DNA from: an uncultured Caryophanales bacterium | GTDB taxonomy: Bacteria > Bacillota_I > Bacilli_A > RF39 > UBA660 | Length of the DNA stretch: 33,279 bases | Assembly: GCA_945228905.1 (NCBI GenBank) | Contig: CALYOH010000006.1 | Location: 1-33,279, forward strand | Direction: 5' to 3' | Part shown: positions 1 to 8,529 of the stretch, piece after piece | How the letters are laid out: each line of letters opens with the position of its first letter | How positions within the stretch are numbered: the first letter of the stretch is position 1 | Made by a program: the position numbers and the translations under genes | Notes under the pieces: model-generated | Database searches by the model: none | What the model saw: the letters and a program-made list of their open reading frames with translations, nothing else | Told to the model about the DNA's origin: nothing

Positions 1-2862
1 AACATGGTCAATTCCATTATAACCAATATCATATGCCCCACCATCTCCACCTATCATCCATACAGATTTAGGTAAGATATAATCTTTATAATTAACAAGT
101 CCAGGTATCTTAGTTTCATCAATTACTTCAAGTAATGCTTTTCCTGTCTCATCATTAATATTTTCTAAATAAGCTTTATAAATATCTTTTTCACTATTCT
201 TAATCTTATCTTTATTATTATTAATTAAACTAATAATTTGAGCCTTCTTAGCTTCATCAGCAATCTTCATACCAAATCCAAATTCAGCATTATCTTCAAA
301 TAATGAGTTAGCCCATGGAATTGTATAAGGCATAGATGGAGTACTTGCTCCATAGATAGAAGAACATCCAGTTGCATTAGCAACAATCATCTTATCTCCA
401 AATAATTGAGTTAATAACTTAAGATATGGAGTTTCTCCACAACCAGCACAAGCTCCAGGAAATTCAAATTTAGGTTTAACAAATTGACTTCCTTTTACTG
501 TATTAGTTGGCATAACATTTTCTTTAGTCTTAACTTCATTAAATAAGTATTTATATTCTTCCTCTTTATTATCATCACGTAATTCTTGTTTCATCTTCAT
601 TACTATTGCTTTAGCACCATTCTTACCAGGACATACTGATTCACATAATCCACAACCAGTACAATCAGGTAAACTAACTCCAATAGTAAATTTATAATCT
701 TTATCCTTAATATTTGCAGGACTTAAGTTTCTCTTAACTGATTCAGGAGCATCTAACTCTTCTTTTTCATCTAATAAGAAAGGTCTAATAACAGCATGTG
801 GACAAACTAATGCACATTGGTTACATCCAATACAATTTCCACCACAATAGCTTGGAGCCATCTCACTACTATCTCTCTTATCTAATTTAGAAGTACCAGC
901 TTCAAATTCACCATTTGGTATCTTTAAGAAACTACTTACTGGTAAAGAATCCCCTTCCATAGAATCAATTACTTCAAATAAACTTCTCTTACCAACAATA
1001 TCATTATCAAAATCAACATAAGGTATCTTAACGATAGTTAAACATTCAAGTGAAGAATCAATAGCTTTAATATTCTTTTCAACTATTCCTCCACCCTTAT
1101 TAGCAAACTTAGTAGTTAAATTCTCTTTAATCTTTTCAATTGCAAAATTAAAGTCAAGAATCTTGCCTAACTTAAATATAATAGTTTCCATAATTGTACT
1201 AATCTTACCAGAAAGACCAGCTTCATCAGCAATCTTATTAGCATCTACTATATACATCTTAACTTTCTTATTTTGAAGTATCTTCTTATCATGATTTGTC
1301 ATAGAAGCAAGTACTTCATCAGCATTCTTACTAGTATTAAGAACAAATATCCCTTGATCTTTAATCTTCTCTAACATTTTTAATCTATGTAAGTAACTAT
1401 CTTTAGTACATACAACAATACTAGCTTTTTCAACATAATATGTAGAAGTAATAGGCTTTTTACCAAATCTTAAATTAGAAATAGTAACTCCACCACTCTT
1501 CTTAGAGTCATATTGATAATATCCTTGTACATAAGCATTAGTATAAGTACCTGTAATCTTCATGATATCTTTAGAAGCAGATACCATTCCATCACTACCA
1601 TATCCATATATTAAGAATTCTACATTATCATTAGGAATCATAAATTTAGGATCATATGGAACACTTAAATTAGTTACATCATCTTCAATACCCAAAGTAA
1701 AGTTACTATGAACTTCTCTAGTGTCTAAGAAATCAAATAATCCCTTAATCATTGCTGGAGTAGTATTCTTACTAGATAATCCATATCTACCACCAAATAC
1801 ACTTACTCTAGCATCAATTTCTTTAATAGTTTTAATAACATCTAAATATAATGGTTCTCCATTACTTCCAGCTTCTTTAGTTCTATCAAGAACAGCAATC
1901 TTCTTAACTGTTTTAGGAAGTACTTTTAAGAAATATTTAGTACTGAATGGTCTATATAGATGAACTTCTACTAAACCAACATTTTCATTCTTTTCTTTAT
2001 ATAGATATTCAACTGTTTCTTTTACAGCCTCACATACAGATCCCATTGCTACAATAACCTTATTAGCAGTAGGACTACCATAATAATTAAATGGTTTATA
2101 ATCTTTTCCTGTAATCTTATTAACTTCTTCCATATATTTATTAACAATATCAAGAATAGCATCATAATATTTATTTCTTACTTCAGATGCTTGGAAATAA
2201 ATATCTTCATTTTGAGCAGTACCTCTAATTGTAGGTTTATTTGGATTCATTGCTCTATCTCTAAACTCATTTAACTTCTTTTCATCAATTAACTTTTCTA
2301 ATTTTTCAGTATCAATTAATTCTACTTTTTGTAGTTCATGACTTGTTCTAAATCCATCAAAGAAGTTCATAAAAGGAACACTACCTTTAATAGCACTTAG
2401 ATGAGCTACTCCAGTTAAATCCATAACTTGTTGTACTGAACTAGATGCAAGCATTGCAAATCCAGTAGCACGGCAAGCATAAATATCTTGATGATCTCCA
2501 AATATAGAAAGTGCATGTGTAGCTAAACTTCTAGCCGCAACATTTATAACACAAGGAAGCATCTCTCCTGCAATTTTATACATATTAGGAATCATTAATA
2601 ATAGACCTTGACTTGCAGTATAAGTTGTAGTCAAGCATCCTGCTTGTAATGAACCATGAACCATACCAGCAGCTCCTGCTTCTGATTCCATTTCTACTAC
2701 TTTAACAGGTGTCCCAAAATAATTTAATTTACCCTCACTGCTCCATTTATCAGTAAGTTCTGCCATAGGAGAAGCAGGTGTAATTGGATAGATTCCAGCT
2801 ACTTCAGTAAATCCATATGAGACATAAGCAGCAGCTTCATTACCATCCATTATTTTCATCAT
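1..2862 (-). CDS. nifJ: Pyruvate:ferredoxin (flavodoxin) oxidoreductase, 3'-truncated by window edge
   Basis: This frame is absent from the ORF track because it has no stop inside the window; it runs open from an ATG at 2862 to base 1 (954 codons of a family that is usually about 1170-1200). The start MMKIMDGNEAAAYVSYG and the following GIYPITPASPMAE are the typical N-terminus of single-chain PFOR, which decarboxylates pyruvate to acetyl-CoA and reduces ferredoxin. Two ferredoxin-type [4Fe-4S] motifs are visible: CTGCGLCESVCPG (about 610-640) and CIGCNQCALVCP (about 795-835). Further on are PGACAGCGETPY and, at the very edge, the TPP-binding motif GGDGGAYDIGYNGIDHV. A GGTGAT ribosome site sits just before the ATG. 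The enzyme is cytoplasmic, oxygen-sensitive, and implies anaerobic fermentation. It is preceded by a terminator and an extended -10 promoter, so it is probably transcribed alone. Identity is very secure; only the C-terminal end is missing. Confidence 0.97.
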   Translation of the reverse strand, partial: MMKIMDGNEAAAYVSYGFTEVAGIYPITPASPMAELTDKWSSEGKLNYFGTPVKVVEMESEAGAAGMVHGSLQAGCLTTTYTASQGLLLMIPNMYKIAGEMLPCVINVAARSLATHALSIFGDHQDIYACRATGFAMLASSSVQQVMDLTGVAHLSAIKGSVPFMNFFDGFRTSHELQKVELIDTEKLEKLIDEKKLNEFRDRAMNPNKPTIRGTAQNEDIYFQASEVRNKYYDAILDIVNKYMEEVNKITGKDYKPFNYYGSPTANKVIVAMGSVCEAVKETVEYLYKEKNENVGLVEVHLYRPFSTKYFLKVLPKTVKKIAVLDRTKEAGSNGEPLYLDVIKTIKEIDARVSVFGGRYGLSSKNTTPAMIKGLFDFLDTREVHSNFTLGIEDDVTNLSVPYDPKFMIPNDNVEFLIYGYGSDGMVSASKDIMKITGTYTNAYVQGYYQYDSKKSGGVTISNLRFGKKPITSTYYVEKASIVVCTKDSYLHRLKMLEKIKDQGIFVLNTSKNADEVLASMTNHDKKILQNKKVKMYIVDANKIADEAGLSGKISTIMETIIFKLGKILDFNFAIEKIKENLTTKFANKGGGIVEKNIKAIDSSLECLTIVKIPYVDFDNDIVGKRSLFEVIDSMEGDSLPVSSFLKIPNGEFEAGTSKLDKRDSSEMAPSYCGGNCIGCNQCALVCPHAVIRPFLLDEKEELDAPESVKRNLSPANIKDKDYKFTIGVSLPDCTGCGLCESVCPGKNGAKAIVMKMKQELRDDNKEEEYKYLFNEVKTKENVMPTNTVKGSQFVKPKFEFPGACAGCGETPYLKLLTQLFGDKMIVANATGCSSIYGASTPSMPYTIPWANSLFEDNAEFGFGMKIADEAKKAQIISLINNNKDKIKNSEKDIYKAYLENINDETGKALLEVIDETKIPGLVNYKDYILPKSVWMIGGDGGAYDIGYNGIDHV

Positions 2863-2888
2863 TAAAATCACCATCCCATTATGTAATA

Positions 2889-2894
2889 ATTATA
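2889..2894 (-). promoter_or_regulatory. Probable promoter of nifJ (extended -10)
   Basis: Minus strand reads TGATATAAT about 27 bases before the nifJ ATG, an extended -10 element. The region 16-17 bases upstream (TTTAAT) is a weak -35 and falls in the loop of the upstream terminator hairpin. Confidence 0.5.
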
Positions 2895-2898
2895 TCAT

Positions 2899-2922
2899 AA
2901 AAAAAGTAGGATTAAACCTACT
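2899..2922 (-). terminator. Rho-independent terminator of the 117-aa gene
   Basis: On the minus strand AGTAGG-TTTAAT-CCTACT is followed by a run of seven T. The TAG stop codon of the upstream gene overlaps the stem. Confidence 0.75.
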
Positions 2923-3274
2923 ATTTTTCATCTTTGTTCTGACTACTAAAATCTTTATTGATCATAGCTTCATAAAAATCATCTTGATCAATAATTCCAT
3001 GACATAAATTGTTATAAAGTTTTACGAAACGATTTAATTCTTCATCATTATATTCGAATGATTTAACATCATCTATATTTTTAAACATAAATTTTACGAT
3101 ATTAATATTTTTATCCTTAGAAATATAATCATACTGATATAATTTATCAAGTATTCGTATTCGTCCTATTACATGAGTTGAAAGATCATTAAAAGAAGTA
3201 GGACCATTAAATTGTTTTAAGAATTCTTCTTCATCTGTTAATAAAGACTTATTCATTAAGCTTTTAACCGCCAT
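2921..3274 (-). CDS. Small hypothetical protein (117 aa)
   Basis: I do not recognise this protein. It is a 117-residue, charged, soluble-looking protein with no signal peptide or membrane segment, rich in Asp, Asn and Lys and probably mostly helical. The ATG at 3274 follows AGAGGTGAT at good spacing, and it ends in TAG inside a hairpin terminator. It has its own extended -10 element (TGATATAAT) and lies alone between nifJ and the phosphodiester glycosidase unit, so it is probably monocistronic. Coding status is supported by the good ribosome site, terminator and length; function is unknown. Confidence 0.75.
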   Translation of the reverse strand: MAVKSLMNKSLLTDEEEFLKQFNGPTSFNDLSTHVIGRIRILDKLYQYDYISKDKNINIVKFMFKNIDDVKSFEYNDEELNRFVKLYNNLCHGIIDQDDFYEAMINKDFSSQNKDEK

Positions 3275-3292
3275 AACATCACCTCTATCTAA

Positions 3293-3298
3293 ATTATA
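3293..3298 (-). promoter_or_regulatory. Probable extended -10 promoter of the 117-aa gene
   Basis: Minus strand TTTGATATAATTT lies about 20 bases before the start codon. The -35 region is not clear, as is usual for extended -10 promoters. Confidence 0.45.
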
Positions 3299-3330
3299 TC
3301 AAAGTAAATATCCAAATTTCTACTATTTGT

Positions 3331-3425
3331 TTAAAAAAAAATAAAAAAAAAGCAGTATTAATAAAGCTGTAAGATAAAAGTGTACACTTTTATCTTACAA
3401 CTTCAATTACTCTACTTTTATTAAT
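3331..3425 (-). terminator. Large nested hairpin terminator with a 32-bp perfect palindrome
   Basis: Bases 3368-3399 form a perfect 32-bp palindrome centred on TGT/ACA. It is flanked by a further near-complementary pair (ATTAATAAA around 3357-3365 and TTTATTAAT near 3417-3425), giving a long nested stem. On the minus strand the structure is followed by two T tracts (A9-T-A9 on the plus strand at 3333-3351). It lies just after the stop of the 370-aa gene and is best read as its terminator. Confidence 0.7.
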
Positions 3426-3443
3426 CATTTTTACTTTCTTTGT

Positions 3444-4556
3444 CTAATAATCATTTTTGTTAGGATGAGATATAGCTTTTCCACTATTATTTTTAACAAT
3501 CCAAGCATTTGAAACAGTTCTTCCACCATATTCAGCACCTGCTGATGGTCTATTCCAAAGTTTACCTTCAATACTCATAGTACTAGAAGCTCCACCATCC
3601 ATATTAGCAGCATTATATGCTTTATATCTTAATAATATTTCAATAACATCATTCATAGTAGCACCAGTACTATATCCAGGAAGTCTTCCTTCAATAATTA
3701 AGAATAGAACAACTCCATCTTTTCTTTGAGCAATAACAGTTCTTGGAGCAGTACCCCAACCACCATCTCCATGGATTTTACTAACATTACCATTAACAAT
3801 TAAGTTAGGACCAAACTCAACAGCATCCCACATACCATTAGCAATAGCAGTAGCAGGATCATCATTAGTTAAATACATTTTATGATCTTTAGTAAATCCA
3901 ACTAATTGTCCAGATCCACCAGAATGTTGCCAAATATGTTGACCATCCTGAATAATAGCTCCATAAGGAATAGAACCATTACCCCAACCATCTAAGTCTT
4001 CGAATCCTCCACCATTAATACCAACAAATGCATCATTATTCTTAACCATAGTATTAACAGATTGTCCTACTCTTCCCAACTTAGCAGATACAGCAAGTTC
4101 TACATCAGCAGGATCATATATAACAGTAAGCCATCCTTTATACTTAGATTCATTAATTCTAATTAACTTATAAACATCATTTCCAGGATCTTTAGTAAAC
4201 ATTTCCTTTTCATATTTATTTGTATATCTTCTAGTAGTTGTATCTCCACTAATAACAATATCATCTAAGTTTACTTTTTCAGTATTTTGTTCAATATAGT
4301 TTTCACTCATAATCTTATTAACAGTTTCTTCATCATATAAAGTATATGCTAAATACTTATGAGACATTGTAGTCATTGCAGTAGGAATCCAAAAAGTCTT
4401 AAAACTATTACTATTAATAACAATTAATCCAACAATAACACATATATCCATTAACGCAACTAATATTGTGAATTTCTTAATCTTAAGTCTAGTTATTTTC
4501 TCAACTCTCTTCTTAGTACCCATTTGAGTATAAGGAGAATGAACTTTATCACTCAT
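3444..4556 (-). CDS. Membrane-anchored phosphodiester glycosidase family protein (NAGPA-like), copy 1
   Basis: The protein has 370 aa: a short cytoplasmic tail, one membrane segment (about 28-48), then an extracellular domain. The domain resembles the NAGPA/exopolysaccharide phosphodiester glycosidase family (Pfam PF09992), with GINGGGF, APRTVIAQRKDGVVLFLIIEGR and ANMDGGASSTM near the C-terminus. In the family these conserved blocks form the active site that cleaves sugar-1-phosphodiester bonds; the substrate here is unknown but is probably an envelope glycan. A juxtamembrane block (AMTTMSHKYLA) is shared with the second copy at 7489-8526. The ATG follows GGGGTGATTAA, which includes the TGA stop of the preceding gene, so translation is likely coupled. 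The unit ends in the large hairpin terminator downstream. Confidence 0.85.
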   Translation of the reverse strand: MSDKVHSPYTQMGTKKRVEKITRLKIKKFTILVALMDICVIVGLIVINSNSFKTFWIPTAMTTMSHKYLAYTLYDEETVNKIMSENYIEQNTEKVNLDDIVISGDTTTRRYTNKYEKEMFTKDPGNDVYKLIRINESKYKGWLTVIYDPADVELAVSAKLGRVGQSVNTMVKNNDAFVGINGGGFEDLDGWGNGSIPYGAIIQDGQHIWQHSGGSGQLVGFTKDHKMYLTNDDPATAIANGMWDAVEFGPNLIVNGNVSKIHGDGGWGTAPRTVIAQRKDGVVLFLIIEGRLPGYSTGATMNDVIEILLRYKAYNAANMDGGASSTMSIEGKLWNRPSAGAEYGGRTVSNAWIVKNNSGKAISHPNKNDY

Positions 4557-4560
4557 TTAA

Positions 4561-5940
4561 TCACCCCACAGTATAAGGATCATCTATTCTACCAGATCCA
4601 CCTTTAACAGCAGATACATTTATTGAAATAGCTGGTACAATATGTTTAACTTCATTAATATCATCTTCAAATAATAAACCATTACTATATGTACTATAAG
4701 CCATAGTACTTTCATCACTAATAGTATTAATATGATAATAATCATTTAATTCATTAGTAGAATTATAATCAAATATATTAACAAGAGCAACTCTACATGT
4801 AACACTATCAGAATAATTATTTAAAAATTTATAATCCGTTTCTTCATTAATATATCCAGTATAATATACATTATCAACAATATAATCTTTATAACTTAAA
4901 CTATTTAAATAACTACTATTTAAGTAATAAGCAATACTATTTCTATCATATGGATTAAATCTACTTCCATCATTATTATTAAATCCACTTAATACTTCCT
5001 CTCCATTAGAAGTAATATAAGTAGTCTTATACATTTTTAATTTATTATCTTGATTCTCATATACTTTATAAGTATCTTCACCTAATTTTACATAACTATC
5101 TATATAGTTATTATTACCTAACATATCAATCATAAATGGATTATCTTTAGATCCATCACCTTGACTAACAGTAACTTTACTATTCAATGTAATAACAGGT
5201 CTAACACCATATCCAGATAACGAATCAGTACCAACAACACTACCATCTTCTTCAACATATAAGTTCTCATCATCACTATTATGACCAATTAGATAGAATA
5301 ATTTACCATTTTTTAAGAAACTATTCTTTCCACCAGCATTAGTATAGTCACTTATTGTTAATGTAGTAACAAAATCATTATATTTATTCTTACCTTCAAT
5401 TACTTTATCATTATCAAGTTTATCTTCTGTATAAGATGTCTTAACAAGAAAAGTACTTTGAGATGGAATACTACTATAATATACTCCATTAGCAGAATCA
5501 GTCTTAGTTAACCAATATCTAAGATTAGATTCTTTATAGTTAGAATCTTCTCCCCACATAAAAGTTGCCCCATAGTTTTCACCAACTAATTTTACTGATT
5601 CATCTTCATTAATCTTTAAAATTCTAAATAATCTATTCGCAAACCAAACATAGTTATTATCAACATTACCTTTAAAACAATATCCTGCATCTATTTGATG
5701 AAATCCATCACCTTCATTAACTATTTTATTGTTTGCTAAAACAAGGCCACTTAAAGTCTTGGCCTCAGTTTTGGCATTTTGTAAACTGTAATAGTATAGA
5801 CTTCTACCACCAAAGTATAGTGCAATTCCTAAAGCTATCACTAGACTTAGAAGGTCAAAAATAAATTCTTTTTTTCCTATTAACTTAGTCTCTTTTTTTG
5901 CCTTTTTACGAACTTTTTTTACTTCTTTCTTTTTTGCCAT
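4561..5940 (-). CDS. Membrane-anchored protein with duplicated DUF6273-like domains
   Basis: I choose the ATG at 5940 (MAKKKEVKK) rather than the ORF-track ATG at 5955, because GGAG, the likely ribosome site, lies nine bases upstream and overlaps the longer start. The protein (459 aa) has a Lys-rich cytoplasmic tail, one membrane segment (about 27-48 of this form), then an extracellular part. The extracellular part appears to contain two copies of one domain. The first contains YVWFANRLFRIL and ends RPVITLNSKV...GDGSKDNPFMI; the second ends VPAISINVSAV...GSGRIDDPYTVG. The pattern resembles DUF6273-type domains common in Firmicutes surface proteins; the assignment is tentative and no activity is known. 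It is the first gene of a two-gene unit with the phosphodiester glycosidase. Confidence 0.75.
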   Translation of the reverse strand: MAKKKEVKKVRKKAKKETKLIGKKEFIFDLLSLVIALGIALYFGGRSLYYYSLQNAKTEAKTLSGLVLANNKIVNEGDGFHQIDAGYCFKGNVDNNYVWFANRLFRILKINEDESVKLVGENYGATFMWGEDSNYKESNLRYWLTKTDSANGVYYSSIPSQSTFLVKTSYTEDKLDNDKVIEGKNKYNDFVTTLTISDYTNAGGKNSFLKNGKLFYLIGHNSDDENLYVEEDGSVVGTDSLSGYGVRPVITLNSKVTVSQGDGSKDNPFMIDMLGNNNYIDSYVKLGEDTYKVYENQDNKLKMYKTTYITSNGEEVLSGFNNNDGSRFNPYDRNSIAYYLNSSYLNSLSYKDYIVDNVYYTGYINEETDYKFLNNYSDSVTCRVALVNIFDYNSTNELNDYYHINTISDESTMAYSTYSNGLLFEDDINEVKHIVPAISINVSAVKGGSGRIDDPYTVG

Positions 5941-5963
5941 ACAATTACGCTCCATCTTAAAGA

Positions 5964-5992
5964 ATTATATCAAAATAAAAGTGTAAGTACAA
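5964..5992 (-). promoter_or_regulatory. Promoter of the 459-aa/NAGPA-like unit
   Basis: Minus strand TTGTAC, 17-base spacer, TGATATAAT. The -35 box lies in the loop and descending arm of the terminator hairpin of the upstream gene, so terminator and promoter share bases. Confidence 0.65.
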
Positions 5993-6001
5993 GACTTACA
6001 C
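5971..6001 (-). terminator. Terminator of the SGNH hydrolase unit
   Basis: Minus strand GTGTAAGT-CTTGT-ACTTACAC followed by TTTTATTTT. The stem is eight perfect base pairs and contains the TAA stop codon of the SGNH gene. Confidence 0.75.
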
Positions 6002-6955
6002 ATTACTTTTTATTATATTATAAATGTTTTGATAAGTACCTTTATCATAGTGTAAACCATCTGTAGCAGTGAATCCACTACTCTTTAACTGACTTGCAGT
6101 TTCTATCCATCCAACAGTATTAGAAAGACTGGATTTCATAGTAGCATTAAATGAATCAATCTTACTATTTAAATGACTATAACTACCAGAACAAGGATTT
6201 GTAGAAACAAAATATAAACTACTACCACTGCTTTTCCAACTAGAAGCATTACTATTTATATAACTAATATAATTATTAACATTAAATAAATCATTTACCC
6301 CCATTAAAATAACAATAGCAGTTCCATTTCTAAAATAATTAGAAGCCGCTGGTATACCAGTCGACTTCATCCAATCAAGACCCATTCCACCTTGGGCTAC
6401 ATAGATGTCACTACCTACTACATGGACTCCTCCACTTGAGTAATTAGCGCCACCCCAATCATTATTTAAATAAGCATACATTTGCACTGTACGACTATCA
6501 CCAATAAATATTACTCTATTTGCATCACTATTTCCTACACCTTGAGTACCATCACCATCACTTTTAGGAGTACTCTTTTGATAATCTTTTGGATCAGTAT
6601 AAATAGTAGATTTACTACCACCATCATCATGTGGAGGAATATAAGTAGAAGTACCACCTCTTGTAGTAGAAGCGCTATTCCAACAACTTCCTATAGGAGT
6701 ATTCTCATCTACTAATCCAACTAATGCAAAAACTATTGTAGGAACAAAGAACAATACTGCAGTAGCAATTAAAGTATTCTTTATCTTCTTAGGATTCTTC
6801 TTTTCATCAGGATCCTGCATCATTCTAAATAAAGTTAGTGCTAAACTAATCATACATAGAATTGGTCCTAAAATACGAATTAAATTTAAAATATTTTTAG
6901 CAATCATAAAGAAGCTAGCAAGTCCAGGATCATTACAATTAATTGCTAATATCAT
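5996..6955 (-). CDS. Membrane-anchored SGNH/GDSL hydrolase
   Basis: The 319-aa protein has two N-terminal membrane segments (about 15-43 and 60-82), a Gly/Ser/Thr/Pro-rich linker (about 92-145) and a C-terminal SGNH-type domain. The catalytic blocks are visible: FIGDSRT (Ser154, block I), MGVNDL (Asn221, block III) and TDGLHYD (Asp299 and His302, block V). SGNH enzymes are esterases or acyl-transfer enzymes. With phosphodiester glycosidases next door this one may deacylate an envelope glycan or lipid, which is inference. The N-terminal part has two Cys (7 and 91) outside the segments and weakly recalls two-helix VirB2/TrbC-like proteins. The ATG follows AGAGGTGAT. The upstream 0.5 kb is a decayed copy of its N-terminal half, and the gene ends inside a terminator stem. 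Confidence 0.85.
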   Translation of the reverse strand: MILAINCNDPGLASFFMIAKNILNLIRILGPILCMISLALTLFRMMQDPDEKKNPKKIKNTLIATAVLFFVPTIVFALVGLVDENTPIGSCWNSASTTRGGTSTYIPPHDDGGSKSTIYTDPKDYQKSTPKSDGDGTQGVGNSDANRVIFIGDSRTVQMYAYLNNDWGGANYSSGGVHVVGSDIYVAQGGMGLDWMKSTGIPAASNYFRNGTAIVILMGVNDLFNVNNYISYINSNASSWKSSGSSLYFVSTNPCSGSYSHLNSKIDSFNATMKSSLSNTVGWIETASQLKSSGFTATDGLHYDKGTYQNIYNIIKSNV

Positions 6956-6959
6956 ATTA

Positions 6960-7478
6960 TCACCTCTCTGTAAAATATCCCACTTCTGTTAAAGCACGAT
7001 TATTTCCAATTATTGTTTCTATTGAATTAGAGTATTTACTCTTAAAAAGTAAAGCAATAGAACTTCCACCATCAAAATTAGTACCAGTAAAAGTTGTACT
7101 ACCATCAGGACTACTAGTAGGTTTAGGAACACCGTTCTCATAATCCTTTGAATTTGGTAATATTCCAGTCTTTTTCTTATCTTGAGTTTCTAAAAAAGTA
7201 ACTTCTCTAGAAATATTAATATTATTATTCCAACAACTACCTAAGTTAGTATTTTAATCAACTTATTCTCCTACCGTAAAAACTATTGTCGGTATAAAGA
7301 ATTCTTAATTCTTTTTGAATATTTTTTTCATCAGGATTAGATATCATTCTAAATAATGTTATCGCAAAACCAATTATACATAATATTGGTCCAATTATTT
7401 GAATAAGAATAATATATCCTTAGTAATCACAAAGAAACCGGCAAGCCCTGGATCATTATAGTAAACTGTTAATAACAT
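6960..7478 (-). pseudogene. Decayed paralogue of the SGNH protein's N-terminal membrane region
   Basis: The stretch has a normal start (AAAGGTGATATT then ATG at 7478). It encodes a relative of the neighbouring 319-aa protein: YYNDPGLAGFF matches CNDPGLASFF. After a frameshift and an early TAA, IIGPILCIIGFAITLFRMI and NPDEKN match GPILCMISLALTLFRMM and DPDEKKN. After a second shift with a short deletion, FFIPTIVF and GSCWNNN match FFVPTIVF and GSCWNSA. Two in-frame TAA codons lie near 7254-7265. The last ~97 codons (to a TGA at 6960) remain open but do not resemble the SGNH domain. Thus the catalytic half is either lost or was never present. It sits between two intact genes of the same unit and accounts for the only gene-free gap above 300 bases. 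Confidence 0.8.
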
Positions 7479-7488
7479 AATATCACCT

Positions 7489-8526
7489 TTACTTAACTAC
7501 CCAGAATGTAGACATATCTCTTAACCCGTTATCTCCACCAGCAACAGGTGTATTTACTATTTTATTATTAATTACTAATTCAGATGAACTACCTCCATCT
7601 AAATTGGAAGCATTATATGCACCATAATTTTCCATTACATCACATAAATCTATCATATCAGCACCAATACTAGATGCCAATCTTCCATTAATAACTAAGA
7701 ATAAAACAATTCCGTCTTGTCTTTGTCCAATAGCACTCCTTGGAGCAATACCCCAACCACCATTACCTCTAACAAAACTTCTTTTTCCATTAACTATTAG
7801 ATATGGACCAAACTCAATAGCATCTCTATATCCCATATTAATAGCATCATCTTTACTCATATTGCCAAGAATAAATTTATCATCCTTAGTAAAACCAATA
7901 AATCCCCCACCTACATTAGCATCAATATAGTCGCTTACAACTTGACCATTACTTATAACAGTTCCATGAGGAAGAGCACCATTACTATTCCAATCAGGAT
8001 CATAAAAGCCACCTGCATTCATAGCAATAATAGCATTCTCTCTCTTACTAACAGTAAGAATAGATTCTCCCCTAACGCCTAAATATTGAGTAGTTGCTAT
8101 ATGTATTCTAGAAGGGTCATATATAGCAACCAAAAAACCTTGATAACCTTTTCCTGAAACATTAATTACTTTATATAACTCATCTTCATCTCTATCAAGG
8201 ATTTCCTTTTCATATTCATTTCTATATATAGTAGTTGTATACTTACGAAATACTATTTGATTTGGATCACTAACTTCACCAACTTCAATAATCTTATTAT
8301 TTTCAAGTACTTTATTAATATATTCTTCACTATAAATCCAAGTAGCTAAATACTTATGATTCATAGTAGTCATTGCACTAGTAATCCAAAATTCTTTAAA
8401 ACTATTTATAGGTCCATAGAAAAGAAATAAGAAAGATGAGAAACCTATAATATAAATAAGACATATACTTGTAATTATTTTTCTTTTTAAAGGCCACTTA
8501 TATTTATTAGATTTCCCTTTAAACAT
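7489..8526 (-). CDS. Membrane-anchored phosphodiester glycosidase family protein (NAGPA-like), copy 2
   Basis: The 345-aa protein is a paralogue of the 370-aa protein at 3444-4556. One membrane segment lies at about 17-37, followed by the shared AMTTMNHKYLA block. The extracellular domain has IAMNAGGFYDPD, APRSAIGQRQDGIVLFLVINGR and ASNLDGGSSSELV, the conserved blocks of the PF09992 phosphodiester glycosidase family. The two copies diverge in the linker (about 70-115) but keep the putative active-site blocks, so both are probably active, perhaps on different envelope substrates. The ATG at 8526 follows GAGG in the sequence that ends the upstream gene (stop TAG at 8530), suggesting coupled translation. 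Its own stop overlaps the ribosome site of the pseudogene. Confidence 0.85.
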   Translation of the reverse strand: MFKGKSNKYKWPLKRKIITSICLIYIIGFSSFLFLFYGPINSFKEFWITSAMTTMNHKYLATWIYSEEYINKVLENNKIIEVGEVSDPNQIVFRKYTTTIYRNEYEKEILDRDEDELYKVINVSGKGYQGFLVAIYDPSRIHIATTQYLGVRGESILTVSKRENAIIAMNAGGFYDPDWNSNGALPHGTVISNGQVVSDYIDANVGGGFIGFTKDDKFILGNMSKDDAINMGYRDAIEFGPYLIVNGKRSFVRGNGGWGIAPRSAIGQRQDGIVLFLVINGRLASSIGADMIDLCDVMENYGAYNASNLDGGSSSELVINNKIVNTPVAGGDNGLRDMSTFWVVK

Positions 8527-8529
8527 AAA

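Noticed and set aside
1721-1963. Plus-strand ORF of 80 aa (and other plus-strand ORFs at 6482, 6943, 13645, 14880, 15195, 16422, 17168, 21253, 21354, 27883)
   Set aside because: Shadows antisense to well-supported genes or the pseudogene, with low-complexity translations and no convincing ribosome sites.
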